A stretch of 64,000 nucleotides of DNA, from NCBI GenBank assembly GCA_009746045.1, contig RPFO01000164.1, positions 4,132,765 to 4,196,764 of the forward strand. Reading direction: 5' to 3'. A program made the translations under genes and the position numbers. The first letter of the stretch is position 1; every line of letters begins with the position of its first letter. This document shows positions 1-10,647 of the stretch, one piece after another. The stretch comes from Mesostigma viride (taxonomy: Eukaryota > Streptophyta > Mesostigmatophyceae > Mesostigmatales > Mesostigmataceae). The notes under the pieces were generated by a model that had not been told where the DNA came from, did no database searches, and saw only the letters and a list, made by a program, of their open reading frames with translations.

Positions 1-988
1 CGTCATCATCCCGGGAACCCAACAATACTCAATTCCCCGTTGCCGGATCAGTACCATAACGCCCAATTAAGCAAAGAAAACCGAACTGCTGGCAACCCGA
101 TAGATATAGACCCACATGCGTGACTGAATGTGGCAACAACCAGGCACAAAATCTCAGAGCTACGAAGTAATTATACCCATATATCTGGCTTTTCAATACC
201 AGAGCAGCCCTCCAACACTTGGCCGTCACACAATAGTGTAGGTGAGAAATTGACGAGAAAACGGTTCTACAAGGATTGAGAATGGACACATGCTTTCCTA
301 TTCACATTGCATTTACTACGTTCGGCAATTTTCCTGTCAACTTCACGGCCATCTCCTCCATGCATCCGTGAGCGACGCCCCCGAAATTATTATGCCACAG
401 AAAGGTGCTGCGGTCCCGTCACGCAGTCTCGCAGATGCCGCACATTCGCGGTACGGCGGCCTCGGCAGCAAACCTCGATTGCTCACCTGTCATGCAGTCA
501 CTCGATGCCAACTAGGATAAAAGTGCCGCCTCAGTTCACAGACTCCAAGTTAAGTACGTTGTACGTAGTAGCGCACTTGCAGTTCCAATGCAACTTCGCA
601 ATAATGCTACTTTCTGTAACGCACACACCAGCTCACACACCTGGGTTTTTGTTTACTGCACTGAAGGCAAACGCAAATTCCTCCAACCCAATACCCAGGT
701 CCGCCATACCGACACCAAAAAGAGGTTCTCGCAAAGCCATTCCGACGCAATTTAAGTGGTCAGCTCGCTTAGGGGCACAGTATTTGTACAGCACGGCATC
801 TTCCAGTGTATTGCCTAGGTGCAATTGAACTTTTGGTGGACGGCCTATTGAGCAGCGCAAACAGGTCAATCGCATTCTAGGTCGGCTGCCACTGTGACTT
901 TCAGCTGAGAAGGGATTTCTTAAGAATATGGGGCTAAAAATTCACATTAATTAGAGTAGCTTAAGACAATTTTTTTCAGTAAAGCACT
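1..988. other. Upstream region of EMC4, nothing recognised
   Basis: No coding region, RNA gene or repeat could be supported here. The short open frames have no recognisable protein features. The last few hundred bases presumably hold the promoter and 5' UTR of the gene starting at 989; no clear TATA box was identified. Confidence 0.4.
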
Positions 989-2096
989 ATGGCAGCTAGC
1001 CACGCTACGCGCAAGTGGGCGGTGGATTTTGGGGAAGGCGCAAGCACTTCTCGGATACCAGATCCTCCCGGCTTCGCCAAGGCCGTGCTCGAGCAGGATG
1101 AAACCACGCGCAGCAGTAGGATGAAGGATACGGCCGCCTTGCAGGCCAAGAAAGAGCAGGTAAGCGCCCATTGATGCTGGTCGGGCATTTATCTCCGCAC
1201 ACTCTTCGGGATGAAGCGGGGTGGCGAGTTCTTGCCGCTCCTGGCTTGACAGCTGCTACGTGTTGTCCGTCCAGGAAATTTCATAGCAGCCGTTTTTGCT
1301 AGACGGATGCTTTGGGCGGTGTTCAAGGTGACATAGTTATTCGGGGCCTTGCTCATCATTGTATACTGGGACATGCAGCTAACTGCACGTGTCAACTCTG
1401 TTTTTGTGACTTTCCTGTGTGGTCTGTAAGAAGTTAATACAGGTCTTTCCGCGTTACTCTGGTTCTTGTCATCCAAGAGTTGTATAGTGGTGCCAGAGCG
1501 TGCACAGAAGGCTAATGGCAGACAATAAGAGCGATTCAGGTGCATGCTCAGGGAGTATTTGCTGCGTTGGTTCCCACTTGGCTAGCACTGCTCCTTCGTC
1601 TACTAAAACATCAACTCCCTTGTAACGCCCCTGTTGCGCTTTTCCTTCTCTCTCCCACGTTCGCCTCCCTGGTTCCTGCCCTCCTCTGTGACTCTGTTTC
1701 CATCCCCCCCCCCCCCCCCGCACAAATGCCCGGGTGGATTCTGGATTGCGCCAGAAAATGTGGGAGTTTGCTCGCAAGCCCTTCTCCCAGATCCTCATGA
1801 TGTGCTTCATGTCCTGGATGGCCGGCGGCGGCGTCCAGATCTTCTCCATCATGATCGTGGCGGGAGGCATCTGGAGCCCCGTCAAGGCCATCCAAGGTGT
1901 CAACCGCGAATTCAAGCGCTTTGAGGATGGGAAGCTCGACACGTTCGCCCCCAAGTTGCTCTACTGCGCCATCAACGCGGCCGGGTTTGCCTTCTTCGTC
2001 TACAAGCTCAACAGCATGGGCTTGCTGCCCACAAGCCGCGCCGACTGGGTGTTTGAGGACGTGCCGCCGGCGGTCGAGCTCTCGGTGGGGGGATGA
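989..2096 (+). CDS. EMC4: ER membrane protein complex subunit 4 (EMC4)
   Basis: Two exons, 989-1159 and 1755-2096, joined in phase 0 across a GTAAGC...CCAG intron with a poly-C tract. They give about 170 aa, near the usual EMC4 length (human about 183). Seen: a KWAVDF start, a VPDPPG-like segment (IPDPPGF), then KMWEFARKPFSQILMMCF, a membrane stretch with MSWMAGGGVQIFSIM, and the family hallmark YKLNSMGLLPTSRADW near the C-terminus. Known of the family: EMC4 is a small multi-pass subunit of the EMC insertase, which inserts tail-anchored and polytopic proteins into the ER membrane. The ATG at 989 was chosen because the exon 1 peptide matches the conserved EMC4 N-terminal pattern and splices in frame. 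The gene stands alone, with no clustered partners. Confidence 0.9.
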
Positions 2097-2946
2097 TGTC
2101 ACTCCGGCCTGTCATGATGATGTCACTCTAGCCTGTCACGATGACGTCGTACTGGGTTCAACCATGGGTCGCTCCCACGGGCCTTGGCCTACTACGATCA
2201 GATATGAGGATGTGCCGTGCTCAGGCATGGCATGGCAGGGCAGCGCGTTCATGAAGTTGGGCCGAAATTGCGCATGGCCACCTGTGGGACTACTCTTAGC
2301 ACATGGCGCGAAGCCATGGAGCCTGTTATGATGACTGAACGCAGTGGTGTCCTGTCCTTGGTTGAGGGAGGGAAGCTGGGCCGAGGCACACTGCTGGAGC
2401 TGCCTACTTCCTGTCGAAGCACATGCTTGGCTGGTAGCTTACTTGGTATCCTGCGCTGTTTGAAGTGAGACAATCGATTGGATGTGTACTTGTGCTTGGC
2501 CATGTGGGTATCGCACGTCTTATCGCATGTCCCCTTGATTCTATGGAATGCCGACTCAGGAGGAGGATAAGCATACACTTAAGAATGGCCAGTTTAGGCC
2601 TCAATACGGGTATGCTACACAGCATCGCCCGGGTGCAGCCCCGCGGAAGGGTCCTGCGGCAATTCAGCTGCCGAATAGTAAGAGGAGAGGAAGCGCGTGG
2701 CGGGTGATCCATAGGTACTGCGTATGGCTTGGTATCATTCGGGCAAAAGTTGTCACATCACTCTGATGGCTAGCCTGGCAGTAGTTGCGATCAAACTACC
2801 GGGAGAAGCGGCTAGTGAATGGTTGTGTGGACATGGAATGGCTAGCTTCTTGCGGTCAGGAGGACTGCATGATTACACATAAGCCTTGAGAAAATGACAG
2901 TATATTAAGTGAGACAACTATTCCTGGTTGCATGGCAACTATTCCA
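2097..2946. other. EMC4 3' flank, nothing recognised
   Basis: No gene is supported. Just after the EMC4 stop (about 2091-2150) there are two to three imperfect copies of a 28-bp unit containing GATGATGTCACT and GCCTGTCA. The rest is unremarkable. Confidence 0.4.
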
Positions 2947-3654
2947 GTCGGGGTAAAATTGGCTCTTTTTTAGCAAATTTAGCAAATTAGCAAATTAGCG
3001 GAAGGCGGGGGCCGAGATTAATTAAGAGGTACCTTGAAATTAAATAAGACGCACACCTCTATCGAGATATATGTTCGGAGGCGAATTTCTATTGGCGTTA
3101 ATTTGTAGTATTGTACGAAAACATGTCAAGGGTGACGGAAAGAAGGACTTATGTTCCAATTCAATTCAATGCACGACGGTATTGGACGGAGTTCCCGGTC
3201 TGGCAAGCGGATTTTGGATCTCACGTTCAGAAAAGGGCTTGGGTACACGACGCGGCGCGACGTACGTTGTAAAATGGCTCGCAGAAAAGGAACCGTGGCG
3301 ACTATTTGGCGCCGCGTCGGTCTTGACGTTGTTTGCTCCGTTGGATCTGCATCTACGGCGTTCGTGGGTTGTTTCGAAACCCGGTCGATGAGATTTTACG
3401 GAGAAGTAGGGTATATAAGTGATCTTTATTGTTTTCTTGATATAAGTGATCCTTTTTTGACCAAGCGGTGAACTGAATGTAGAAGTCGGAATGAATTATA
3501 CGGTCTGACACGTTGTCGTACTATACTACAACTTAACGCCAATAGAAATTCGCCTCCAAAAATATATCTGGATAGAGGCATGCCTCTTATTTAATTTCAA
3601 GGTACCTCTTATTTAATCTCGGGCGGCGCCCTCCGGGAGTCGGGGTAAAATTGG
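2947..3654 (+). mobile_element. 708-bp MITE-like element, copy 1
   Basis: The element is bounded by a 16-bp direct repeat, GTCGGGGTAAAATTGG, at 2947-2962 and 3639-3654. Just inside lie long imperfect inverted repeats of about 110 bp (from about 3012 and about 3622 inward), sharing AAGAGGTACCTTGAAATTAAA and GGCGAATTTCTATTGGCGTT. An almost identical copy of exactly the same length lies inverted at 50852-51559, and diverged pieces follow at 51.6-52.5 kb. A 106-codon frame (3151-3471) is also intact in copy 2, but it has no recognisable domain and may simply reflect recent duplication. A TATATAAG-like box lies near 3410. Inference: a non-autonomous DNA transposon or other short mobile unit. No transposase is seen. 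Confidence 0.65.
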
Positions 3655-3885
3655 TTAATTTGTAAACTGGGGACAACCTAGTCAGTATCAAATTTCCAGT
3701 CATGCTACGTGTTCAGTCCTTGCCTGTTTAACTTGCAGCTCGTTGGCAAATATATATTAAGTCACCCGCCGTGGGAAGAACGCCCGGCTTGACCGCTAAA
3801 ACTAGGCAATACCCGCTACGTGGCATGTTATTGATGTTATTTAATATGGCATTACATAGATACAATCGACCGGTAGGATTGTTTG

Positions 3886-5215
3886 TCCATCCATCCATCC
3901 ATCCAGTCATCCACCCACCCACCGGCCCACCCACCCACCCGTCCGTCCGTCCGTCCATATCCATCCATCCATCCATCCATCCATCCATCCATCCATCCAT
4001 CCATCCATCCATCCATCCATCCATCCATCCATCCATCCATCCATCCATCCCTCCCTCCCTCCCTCCCCCTCCCTCCTCCCTCCCTCCCTCCCTCCCTCCC
4101 TCCCTCCCTCCCTCCCTCCCTCCCTCCCTCCCTCCCTCCCTCCCTCCCTCCCTCCTCCCTCCCTCCCTCCCTCCCTCCCTCCCTCCCTCCCTCCCTCCCT
4201 CCCTCCCTCCCTCCCTCCCTCCCTCCCTCCCTCCCTCCCTCCCTCCTCCCTCCCTCCCTCCCTCCCTCCCTCCCTCCCTCCCTCCCTCCCTCCCTCCCCC
4301 CTCCCTCCCTCCCTCCCTCCCTCCCTCCCTCCCTCCCTCCCTCCCTCCCTCCCTCCCTCCCTCCCTCCTCCCTCCCTCCCTCCCTCCCTCCCTCCCTCCC
4401 TCCCTCCCTCCCTCCCTCCCTCCTCCCTCCCTCCCTCCCTCCCTCCCTCCCTCCCTCCCTCCCTCCCTCCTCCTCCCTCCCTCCCTCCCTCCCTCCTCCC
4501 TCCCTCCCTCCTCCCTCCCTCCCTCCCTCCCTCCCTCCCTCCCTCCCTCTCCCCCTCCTCCCCCCCCTCCCTCCCTCCCTCCCTCCCTCCCTCCCTCCCT
4601 CCCTCCCTCCCTCCCTCCCTCCCTCCCTCCCTCCCTCCCTCCCTCCTCCATCCGTCCGTCCGTCCATCCATCCATCCATCCATCCATCCATCCATCCATC
4701 CATCCATCCATCCATCCATCCATCCATCCATCCATCCATCCATCCATCCATCCATCCATCCATCCATCCATCCATCCATCCATCCATCCATCCATCCATC
4801 CATCCATCCATCCATCCATCCATCCATCCATCCATCCATCCATCCATCTCATCCATCCATCCATCTCATCCATCCATCCATCTCATCCATCCATCCATCT
4901 CATCCATCCATCCATCCATGCATCTCATCCATCCATCCATCCATCCATCCATCCATCCATCCATCCATCCATCCATCCATCCATCCATCCATCCATCCAT
5001 CCATCCATCCATCCATCCATCCATCCATCCATCCATCCATCCATCCATCCATCCATCCATCCATCCATCCATCCATCCATCCATCCATCCATCCATCCAT
5101 CCATCCATCCATCCATCCATCCATCCATCCATCCATCCATCCATCCATCCATCCATCCATCCATCCATCCATCCATCCATCCATCCATCCATCCATCCAT
5201 CCATCCATCCATCCA
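3886..5215. repeat. Compound TCCA / TCCC tetranucleotide microsatellite
   Basis: About 1.3 kb: (CCAT)n, then interrupted (CCCT)n with single-base phase slips, then (CCAT)n, with short CATCTCATC interruptions near 4847-4930. Both strands stay open in several frames (Pro-Ser/His repeats on +, Met-Asp-Gly-Trp on -), which is an effect of the repeat. The array continues on the far side of the LINE at 5216-6834. Confidence 0.97.
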
Positions 5216-6834
5216 TTAAATTAAATTAAATTAAATTATAACATGCCTCCGTTGGGAGATCATGTAGCACATATTCCTTGATGGTTGGGTGGGATGGAAG
5301 GAGCCGCGTATAATCGAACTAACCTAACTCGAATCTAGTCTAGAAAAATCCTAACTACACTACTCATCAAAACGCCTCCTCCGCTTGGGGGGAGGTGGTT
5401 TGCCCACAGGGTCGGGCGTGTGAGCCTTGACAATCCTCTTCCACCCCATCTTGTTCTGCATGGCAGTCCAAAGAAGGGCCGGAGAGATCGAGTGGATGCG
5501 GTATTCAAACTGGGCTGGGACCAGTACTTAGGTCATCGATCCAGCAACATCTGTACGTAGTTCGTGACATGTTTCCCTACCTTTTTGGGAATGTCCTTCG
5601 GGCCAGGCCAGGTCAGAATGTGCCGTCCTGGCTGGCCAAGCCGCTGGGGGCCGGCCAGACCAAGGGCGGTGTCGACCTGGCTGGTGCGAGCAAGGTGTCC
5701 TACAAATGCTATCCTACGCTGTCTAATCTCGTCCGAAATACGGGGCATGCCCTGATACAAAGACTCTGATCGATGACGGGCGCTTGGAAAACCCTACGTT
5801 GAGGACCTGTCGGAGCATCCTGTAAACTGTGCCGGCTAGCCTAGATGCCAGCGTGGGTGTGATGATTGTCCACGCCTCGGCGCCATACGTGAGCACTGTA
5901 AGGACGAGGACCTTGAAGAGCATGCGCTTGCGGTGGTCGCCCAGGCCCTTGGAGCGCCAGTAGGTGTTGAGCGAACGAAGCCGAGCCCAGGCCAGGCCGA
6001 TGCGGGTGTCCACATCGTCGGCGGTGTCAGGGAGCCAGCTCCCTAACAGCTTGAAGCGATCGCGGAACGGGGCCGTCGTCCCATCGAGCAGGCGCGGCAG
6101 CGGCGGTGTACTGGAGGTCCCAATCACCATCGCCTCAGTTTTTACACTAATCTCCAACCCCACCGCCCTCGCCTCCAGGCCCAGACAGTCCAGCCAGGTC
6201 TGAATGTGCTCGGGGCGCGCGATGAGGGTGGTGTCATCCGTGCATGCGTATAAATCAGGTCGGCCAGGCGGTAACCAGGTCGAACCCCGCCATGTTCTTT
6301 CTCGTTAAGGATGTCCAAGCCTGGCTCGAGCAGTAAAGCGCGCACGTGCTCGGCGCATGACGTGATCCACGACAATAATGAACAGGTATGGGGACAGGAC
6401 GTACACAACCTTGCCACACCCCGTGGTGAAGGGGGAATGGTGGGGTGGTGCCTTCCGCAGTCCGCACTACTGCCTGTGAGCCCTCATACAGTCGGCGAAT
6501 GGCAGCAATAAACGCAGGTGGCAAGTGCTCGATCCAGAGCTAGGATGGCCCAAAGAGCCTCCCAGAGGACCGTGTCAAAGGCCTTGATATAGTCAACAAA
6601 AATGAAGACCAGCGGCAAACTGTATGCAGGGGGAAGGCGACGCACCTCCTCCATCAACCGGCGCGCGACAAACACAGCCATATATGACAGTATTACGACC
6701 ACGACGGAAACCCATCTGAGACTCACCCAGGTGGGGGTCCAGCGCGGCGCGGAGCCTGTGCAGCATCATGCGCATGAAGACCTTCAGCGCGGCGCTCTGG
6801 AGGCAGACACCCCTGTAGTTACCGGGGTCAGCAG
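5216..6834 (-). mobile_element. Degenerate 5'-truncated L1-like LINE (copy A) inserted in the microsatellite
   Basis: Read on the minus strand this is the 3' part of a LINE ORF2. It has an [12 protein letters not shown] segment, a FIFVDYIKAFDTVLW motif (RT motif A), a damaged motif B/C region and a C-terminal FVGHLARTSQVDTALGL segment. It is broken by several frameshifts (pieces at 6593-6877, 6484-6726, 6255-6524, 6142-6417, 5723-6163 and 5533-5760). The 3' end carries the family hairpin (5241-5265) and an (AATTT)n tail. CATC repeats flank both ends, so the element landed inside the microsatellite. It is clearly non-functional. Confidence 0.9.
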
Positions 6835-6877
6835 CATCCATCCATCCATCCATCCATCCATCCATCCATCCATCCAT
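6835..6877. repeat. CATC microsatellite, right side of LINE A
   Basis: About ten CATC units, continuing the array at 3886-5215 beyond the inserted LINE. Confidence 0.9.
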
Positions 6878-7319
6878 CGGGGTTAATTAATGCTCCGTGA
6901 CTTTCCAACGGGAGCACGAGTCTAATCAATTAATGAATTAATTAAAAGCCATATGAACCTTCTCAGGGATATTATGTGCTACGTACATGTACTCCCAACG
7001 GAGTTATGTTACTAATTAATTAATTAATTGCTGCCCGATGTGGTGAGGCACAGGCGATGTTGGAGTACGGGTCGATCAGGAGTTGGATTTTTCAGCGCCC
7101 ATGGTGCCCGGCCGGGGGTCTCCTATCCAACAGGGTCTAAAGCCCCATTGCCCATGCAGCTCACTCCAAATAAAAAAGTGTAAGGTGAAAATGGGTAGGC
7201 AGTGAAAAAATAGACAGGATGAACAAACATAACAGTGAGAGGAATAAAGAGGCGGCACAATTAATTAATTAAGTATAGACGCGTGCTCCCGTTGGGGAGT
7301 CACGGAGCATTAACCCCGA
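6878..7319. mobile_element. About 440-bp segment with inverted ends made of retroelement 3' termini
   Basis: The left end (6878-6924) and right end (7277-7319) are inverted copies of one sequence: CGGGGTTAAT, then GCTCCGTGACT, a CCAACGGGAGCACG hairpin and an AATTAATT-rich tail. The interior holds a plus-strand half-LINE 3' end with its own hairpin (6985-7009). The right flank resumes as GATGGATGG, the inverse of the left CATC array. It could be a TIR element or two head-to-head retroelement 3' ends; no coding content is seen. Confidence 0.4.
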
Positions 7320-7616
7320 TGGATGGACAATATTAGTATGCTCACGCGGGTCTTATTGCACCCACAGAATTTGCCGGATCATCCATCGTGGACATCCGAT
7401 TGCTGCTGTGGCATGCCTCTGGCGTGAAGGAGAAAGGGGGCCGGTCTCTGCCCTTTCTTCCTGTTGTGCACATACAGGGATTAAATTAAGCACTCCAGTG
7501 CTCCGTGACTCCCCAAAGGGAGCACGTGTCTAATTAAATAGTCATCCATTCATATATCCATTGCCCGGGTCCGTGATGGCTCCCCAATGGACTCTTTACC
7601 GGAGAATTAATTAATT
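7320..7616. other. Mosaic of short repeat fragments
   Basis: No gene. It contains another copy of the CGTG-type 3' hairpin (7504-7526) with an adjacent TTAAATTA tail. The rest is unassigned. Confidence 0.35.
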
Positions 7617-8035
7617 AGGAACATAACTCCGTTGGGAGTATATATGTAGCACATAGCCCTGAGAGGGGGCATATGAGCCTATAATACATTCTAAGCTACT
7701 TCCTGCAAGGGTGGGAATGTAAACAACACTTGCTCTAGGTGCACTAGCTAGGGCACGGCTGCACCACCCAGAGTCTCGGGCAACTCCCAGCTAAGGGGAG
7801 CCCGCGTCATAGGTGGGGAAGATCAGCATAGCTATACAAGCTAGAGCTTTAAGGCATGGCTTCTCAGCAGGGATCCATCCATCAGCAGGGATCCATCCAT
7901 CCACGGGAATATGTGCTACATGATCTCCCAACGGAGTCATGTTATAATTTTTAATTTAATTTTCTCAGCAGGGAGTGACTCCCGGCATGGGCACTGCATA
8001 AAAATAAAGCTGAGAATTGTGCCGGCCAGTAATAT
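7617..8035 (-). mobile_element. Half-LINE 3' UTR fragment (D5), interrupted by a tiny LINE insertion
   Basis: On the minus strand this matches the 3' UTR of the half-LINEs at 10.5-16.2 kb: the GTGCACCTAGAGCAAGTG-type block, GCAGGAAGTAGCTTAGAATG, CTCAGGGCTAT, and the terminal hairpin at 7621-7646 followed by a TTAATTAA tail. The ORF1 region is absent, so it is a severe 5' truncation. A second insertion splits it at about 7873-7969. Confidence 0.7.
7873..7969 (+). mobile_element. Extremely short LINE 3'-end insertion
   Basis: Under 100 bp of LINE 3' terminus: ATGTGCTACATGATCTCCC, the hairpin (7918-7942) and an AATTT-type tail. It interrupts the D5 fragment and is flanked by repeated TTCTCAGCAGGGA (about 7860-7872 and about 7970-7981), as expected for a target-site duplication. 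Confidence 0.65.
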
Positions 8036-8199
8036 TCAGAAATTCTGCACGAGACAAGTTGACGTACTATATGCCTCGCGTGCAGACACGTGTGTAGTAC
8101 TCCTACACACAGATCTCGAGTGATTTATCTAGTACCAAATCCGAAAGGCTTGCATCACTCCCCGGACAGGAGAACTTTTGCGGATGACTGTAGGTGTAA

Positions 8200-8290
8200 G
8201 TTGGCAATGCCATGGTAACCGGAGACAGCCGTCCTATAGTCAGCGAAAGTAAGTGCGAGAGGTCCCCAGTTCGATTCCGGTCGGATTCAT
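8200..8290 (+). repeat. Possible tRNA-derived SINE head (A- and B-box-like)
   Basis: A good RNA polymerase III B-box-like string, AGTTCGATTCCGG, lies at about 8270. A weaker A-box-like TGGCAATGCCATGGTAACC lies about 60 bases upstream. The segment does not fold into a convincing intact tRNA by eye. Its reverse strand reads NRTGDLSHLL-like, a pattern often seen opposite tRNA-like repeats. Only one copy is recognised here, so the assignment is tentative. Confidence 0.3.
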
Positions 8291-8397
8291 TTGCAGATCG
8301 CGTTTTTCCGCGTTTTCCGCGGCCCGGCACTGAACGCACATGGTTTTCACCTTTGCGGCGTGCCTGATCAGAATATATGCCTGGATGCATGCATGGC

Positions 8398-10490
8398 CGC
8401 CATTTTTGCGGGCTTTGCGGCCCGTGCCCCGTTGCTGGCGGCCCGGCACCTGCCGGTCATGCCCCGCCGCCGCCCCGGCCCGCTCTACCGCCAGGACCCC
8501 AAGGTCTTGGCCGCCCGGCACCGCCTCAAGCGTAACCGGGACCCGCTGCAGAAACCAGTGCTCAAGGCCGCCCTCATGGAGGCCTACGAGCACGCTCAGG
8601 ACGCGGAGGCGGCCCAGTGCATCGCGGATGCCAAGGCCTGCCAGGCTCGCAACCAGGGCAAGGACATGTGGTACCACCTCGACCGGCTCGGCGGCCGGCG
8701 GCAGCGCACCCCGGTGGAGCACACGGGGGACGGCACGGCGCCGGTCAGCCTTGACCGCTGGTTGGCCCACAATGTTTCCTTGACCGGTGGGGCTCGCGCC
8801 CCCCCCCCGCCGCTTCACCCCGAGACGGCCGCCCGCCTCGGGGTCGCCGGACCCCCGCTGCCGCCAGCGCCCCCCTCCTCGGCCGCGGACTACCAAGTCC
8901 CCGCCTTGCAGGAGGGCTGCCTTGCCACTGACGACGTCGTCCCCCCCTTCACTTTGAAGGAATTGGACGGCGCCCTTGCTCGCCTGCGGTACGATGCGGC
9001 GGTCGGTGCCGACCACCTTTCTGCTGAGCTGCTGAAGACCCCTGATCCGGCGGTTAGGGATCTTCTGCTGGCGTTCTGCAACCGTGGCCTGCTCTCTGAC
9101 GAGCCTCCGCCTGCTGAGTGGCAGACGGCCATCCGAGTCATGCTGTACAAGAAGGGCTCTGCTGCTGACCCCGGTAACTACCGGGGTGTCTGCCTCCAGA
9201 GCGCCGCGCTGAAGGTCTTCATGCGCATGATGCTGCACAGGCTCCGCGCGGCGCTGGACCCACACCTGGGTGAGTCTCAGATGGGTTTTCGTCGTGGTCG
9301 TAAGACTGTCATGGCTGTGTTTTTCGCGCGCCGATTATGGAGGAGGTGCGTCGCCTTCCCCCTGACAGTTTGCCGCTGGTCTTCATTTTTGTTGACTATA
9401 TCAAAGCCTTTGACACGGTTCTCTGGTGGGAGGCTCTTTGGGCCATCCTAGCTCTGGATCGGGTGCCACCTGCGTTTATTGCTGCCATTCGCCGACTGTA
9501 TGAGGGCTCACAGGCAGTAGTGCGGACTGCGGAAGGCACCACCCCACCATTCCCCCTCCACCACGGGGTGTGGCAAGGTTGTGTCCTGTCCCCATACCTG
9601 TTCATTATTGTCGTGGATCACGTCATGCGCCGAGCACGTGCGCGCTTTACTGCTCTTAAGGGGTTCGAGCCAGGCTTGGACATCCTTAACGTGAAAGAGC
9701 ACGGCGGGGTTAGACCTGGTTACCGCCTTGCCGACCTGATTTATGCGGATGATACCACCCTCATCGAGAGCCCCGAGCACATTCAGACCTGGCTGGACTG
9801 CCCGTGGGCCTGGAGGCGCGGGCGGTGGGGTTGGAGATTAGTGTCAAAACCGAGGCGATGGTGATTGGGGCCACCTCCAGTACACCACCGCTGCCGCGCC
9901 TGCTCGACGGGACGGAGGTCCCGTTCCGCGACCGCTTCAAGCTGTTGGGGAGCTGGCTTCCTGACACCGCCGACGATGTGGACACCCGCATCGGCCTTGC
10001 CTGGGCCAAGCTTCGTTCGCTCACACCCTACTGGCGCTCGAAGGGCCTGGGCGGGCACCGCAAGCGCATGCTCTTCAAGGTCCTCGTCCTCACGGTGCTC
10101 ACGTATGGCGCCGAGGCGTGGACCCTCCCACCCAAACTGGCAGCTAGGCTAGACGGCACGGTTTACAGGATGCTCCGACAGGTCCTTAACGTAGGTTTTT
10201 CCGAGCGTCCTTCATCAGAGTCTTTGTATCATGGCATGCCTCGTGTTTCGGACGAGATTAGGCAGCGTAGGATAGCATTTGTAGGACACCTTGCCCGCAC
10301 CAGCCAGGTCGACACCACCCTCGGTCTGGCCGGCCCCCAGCGGCTTGGCCAGCCAGGGCGGCACATTCTGACCTGGCCTGGCCCCGCGGACATTCCCAAA
10401 AGGGTAGGGAAACCTGTCACGAACTACGTTCAGATGTTGCTGGACGACCTAGTGGTCCCAGCCCAGTTTGAGCACCGCATCCACTCTCTC
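8398..10490 (+). pseudogene. LINE ORF2 fragment: reverse transcriptase and C-terminal region
   Basis: Pre-RT linker followed by RT. Visible blocks: GADHLSAELLKTPDPAVRDL and [19 protein letters not shown] (finger region), GFRRGR, FVDYIKAFDTVLW (motif A), HHGVWQGCVLSPYLF (motif B) and YADDTTLI (catalytic motif C), then LGSWLPDTADDVDTRIGLAW and a long C-terminal region. Frame breaks lie near 9330 (frame change before MEEVRRLP) and near 9800 (after IQTWLDC). An extra Trp codon sits in the FDTVLWW segment. The C-terminus is cut at 10490 by the half-LINE; the true end resumes at 16193. The APE-type endonuclease domain is absent. RT class: non-LTR, L1-like by overall pattern. Confidence 0.9.
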
Positions 10491-10647
10491 ATCCCACGAG
10501 CCACGAGCCACGAGGTAGCCATGGCTGACGGCGGAGCTCATAACTTTCACGTTTGAGCACCGAATTTAGCCGTGAATATCACAATCGATGCGTCTTTCTA
10601 CGACGCACATGCTGATGTAATTTTCCGAAGCCATTACGCAATATACG

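Noticed and set aside
3151-3471. 106-codon ORF present in both 708-bp elements as a real gene
   Set aside because: Identity follows from the near-identity of the whole element. No domain, start context or codon-level constraint can be shown from two recent copies.
3728-5229. Long open frames rich in [12 protein letters not shown] and EGGR repeats
   Set aside because: They are translations of the TCCA/TCCC microsatellite on both strands.
8200-8290. Functional tRNA gene
   Set aside because: Only the B box is convincing. No full cloverleaf or terminator run could be drawn.
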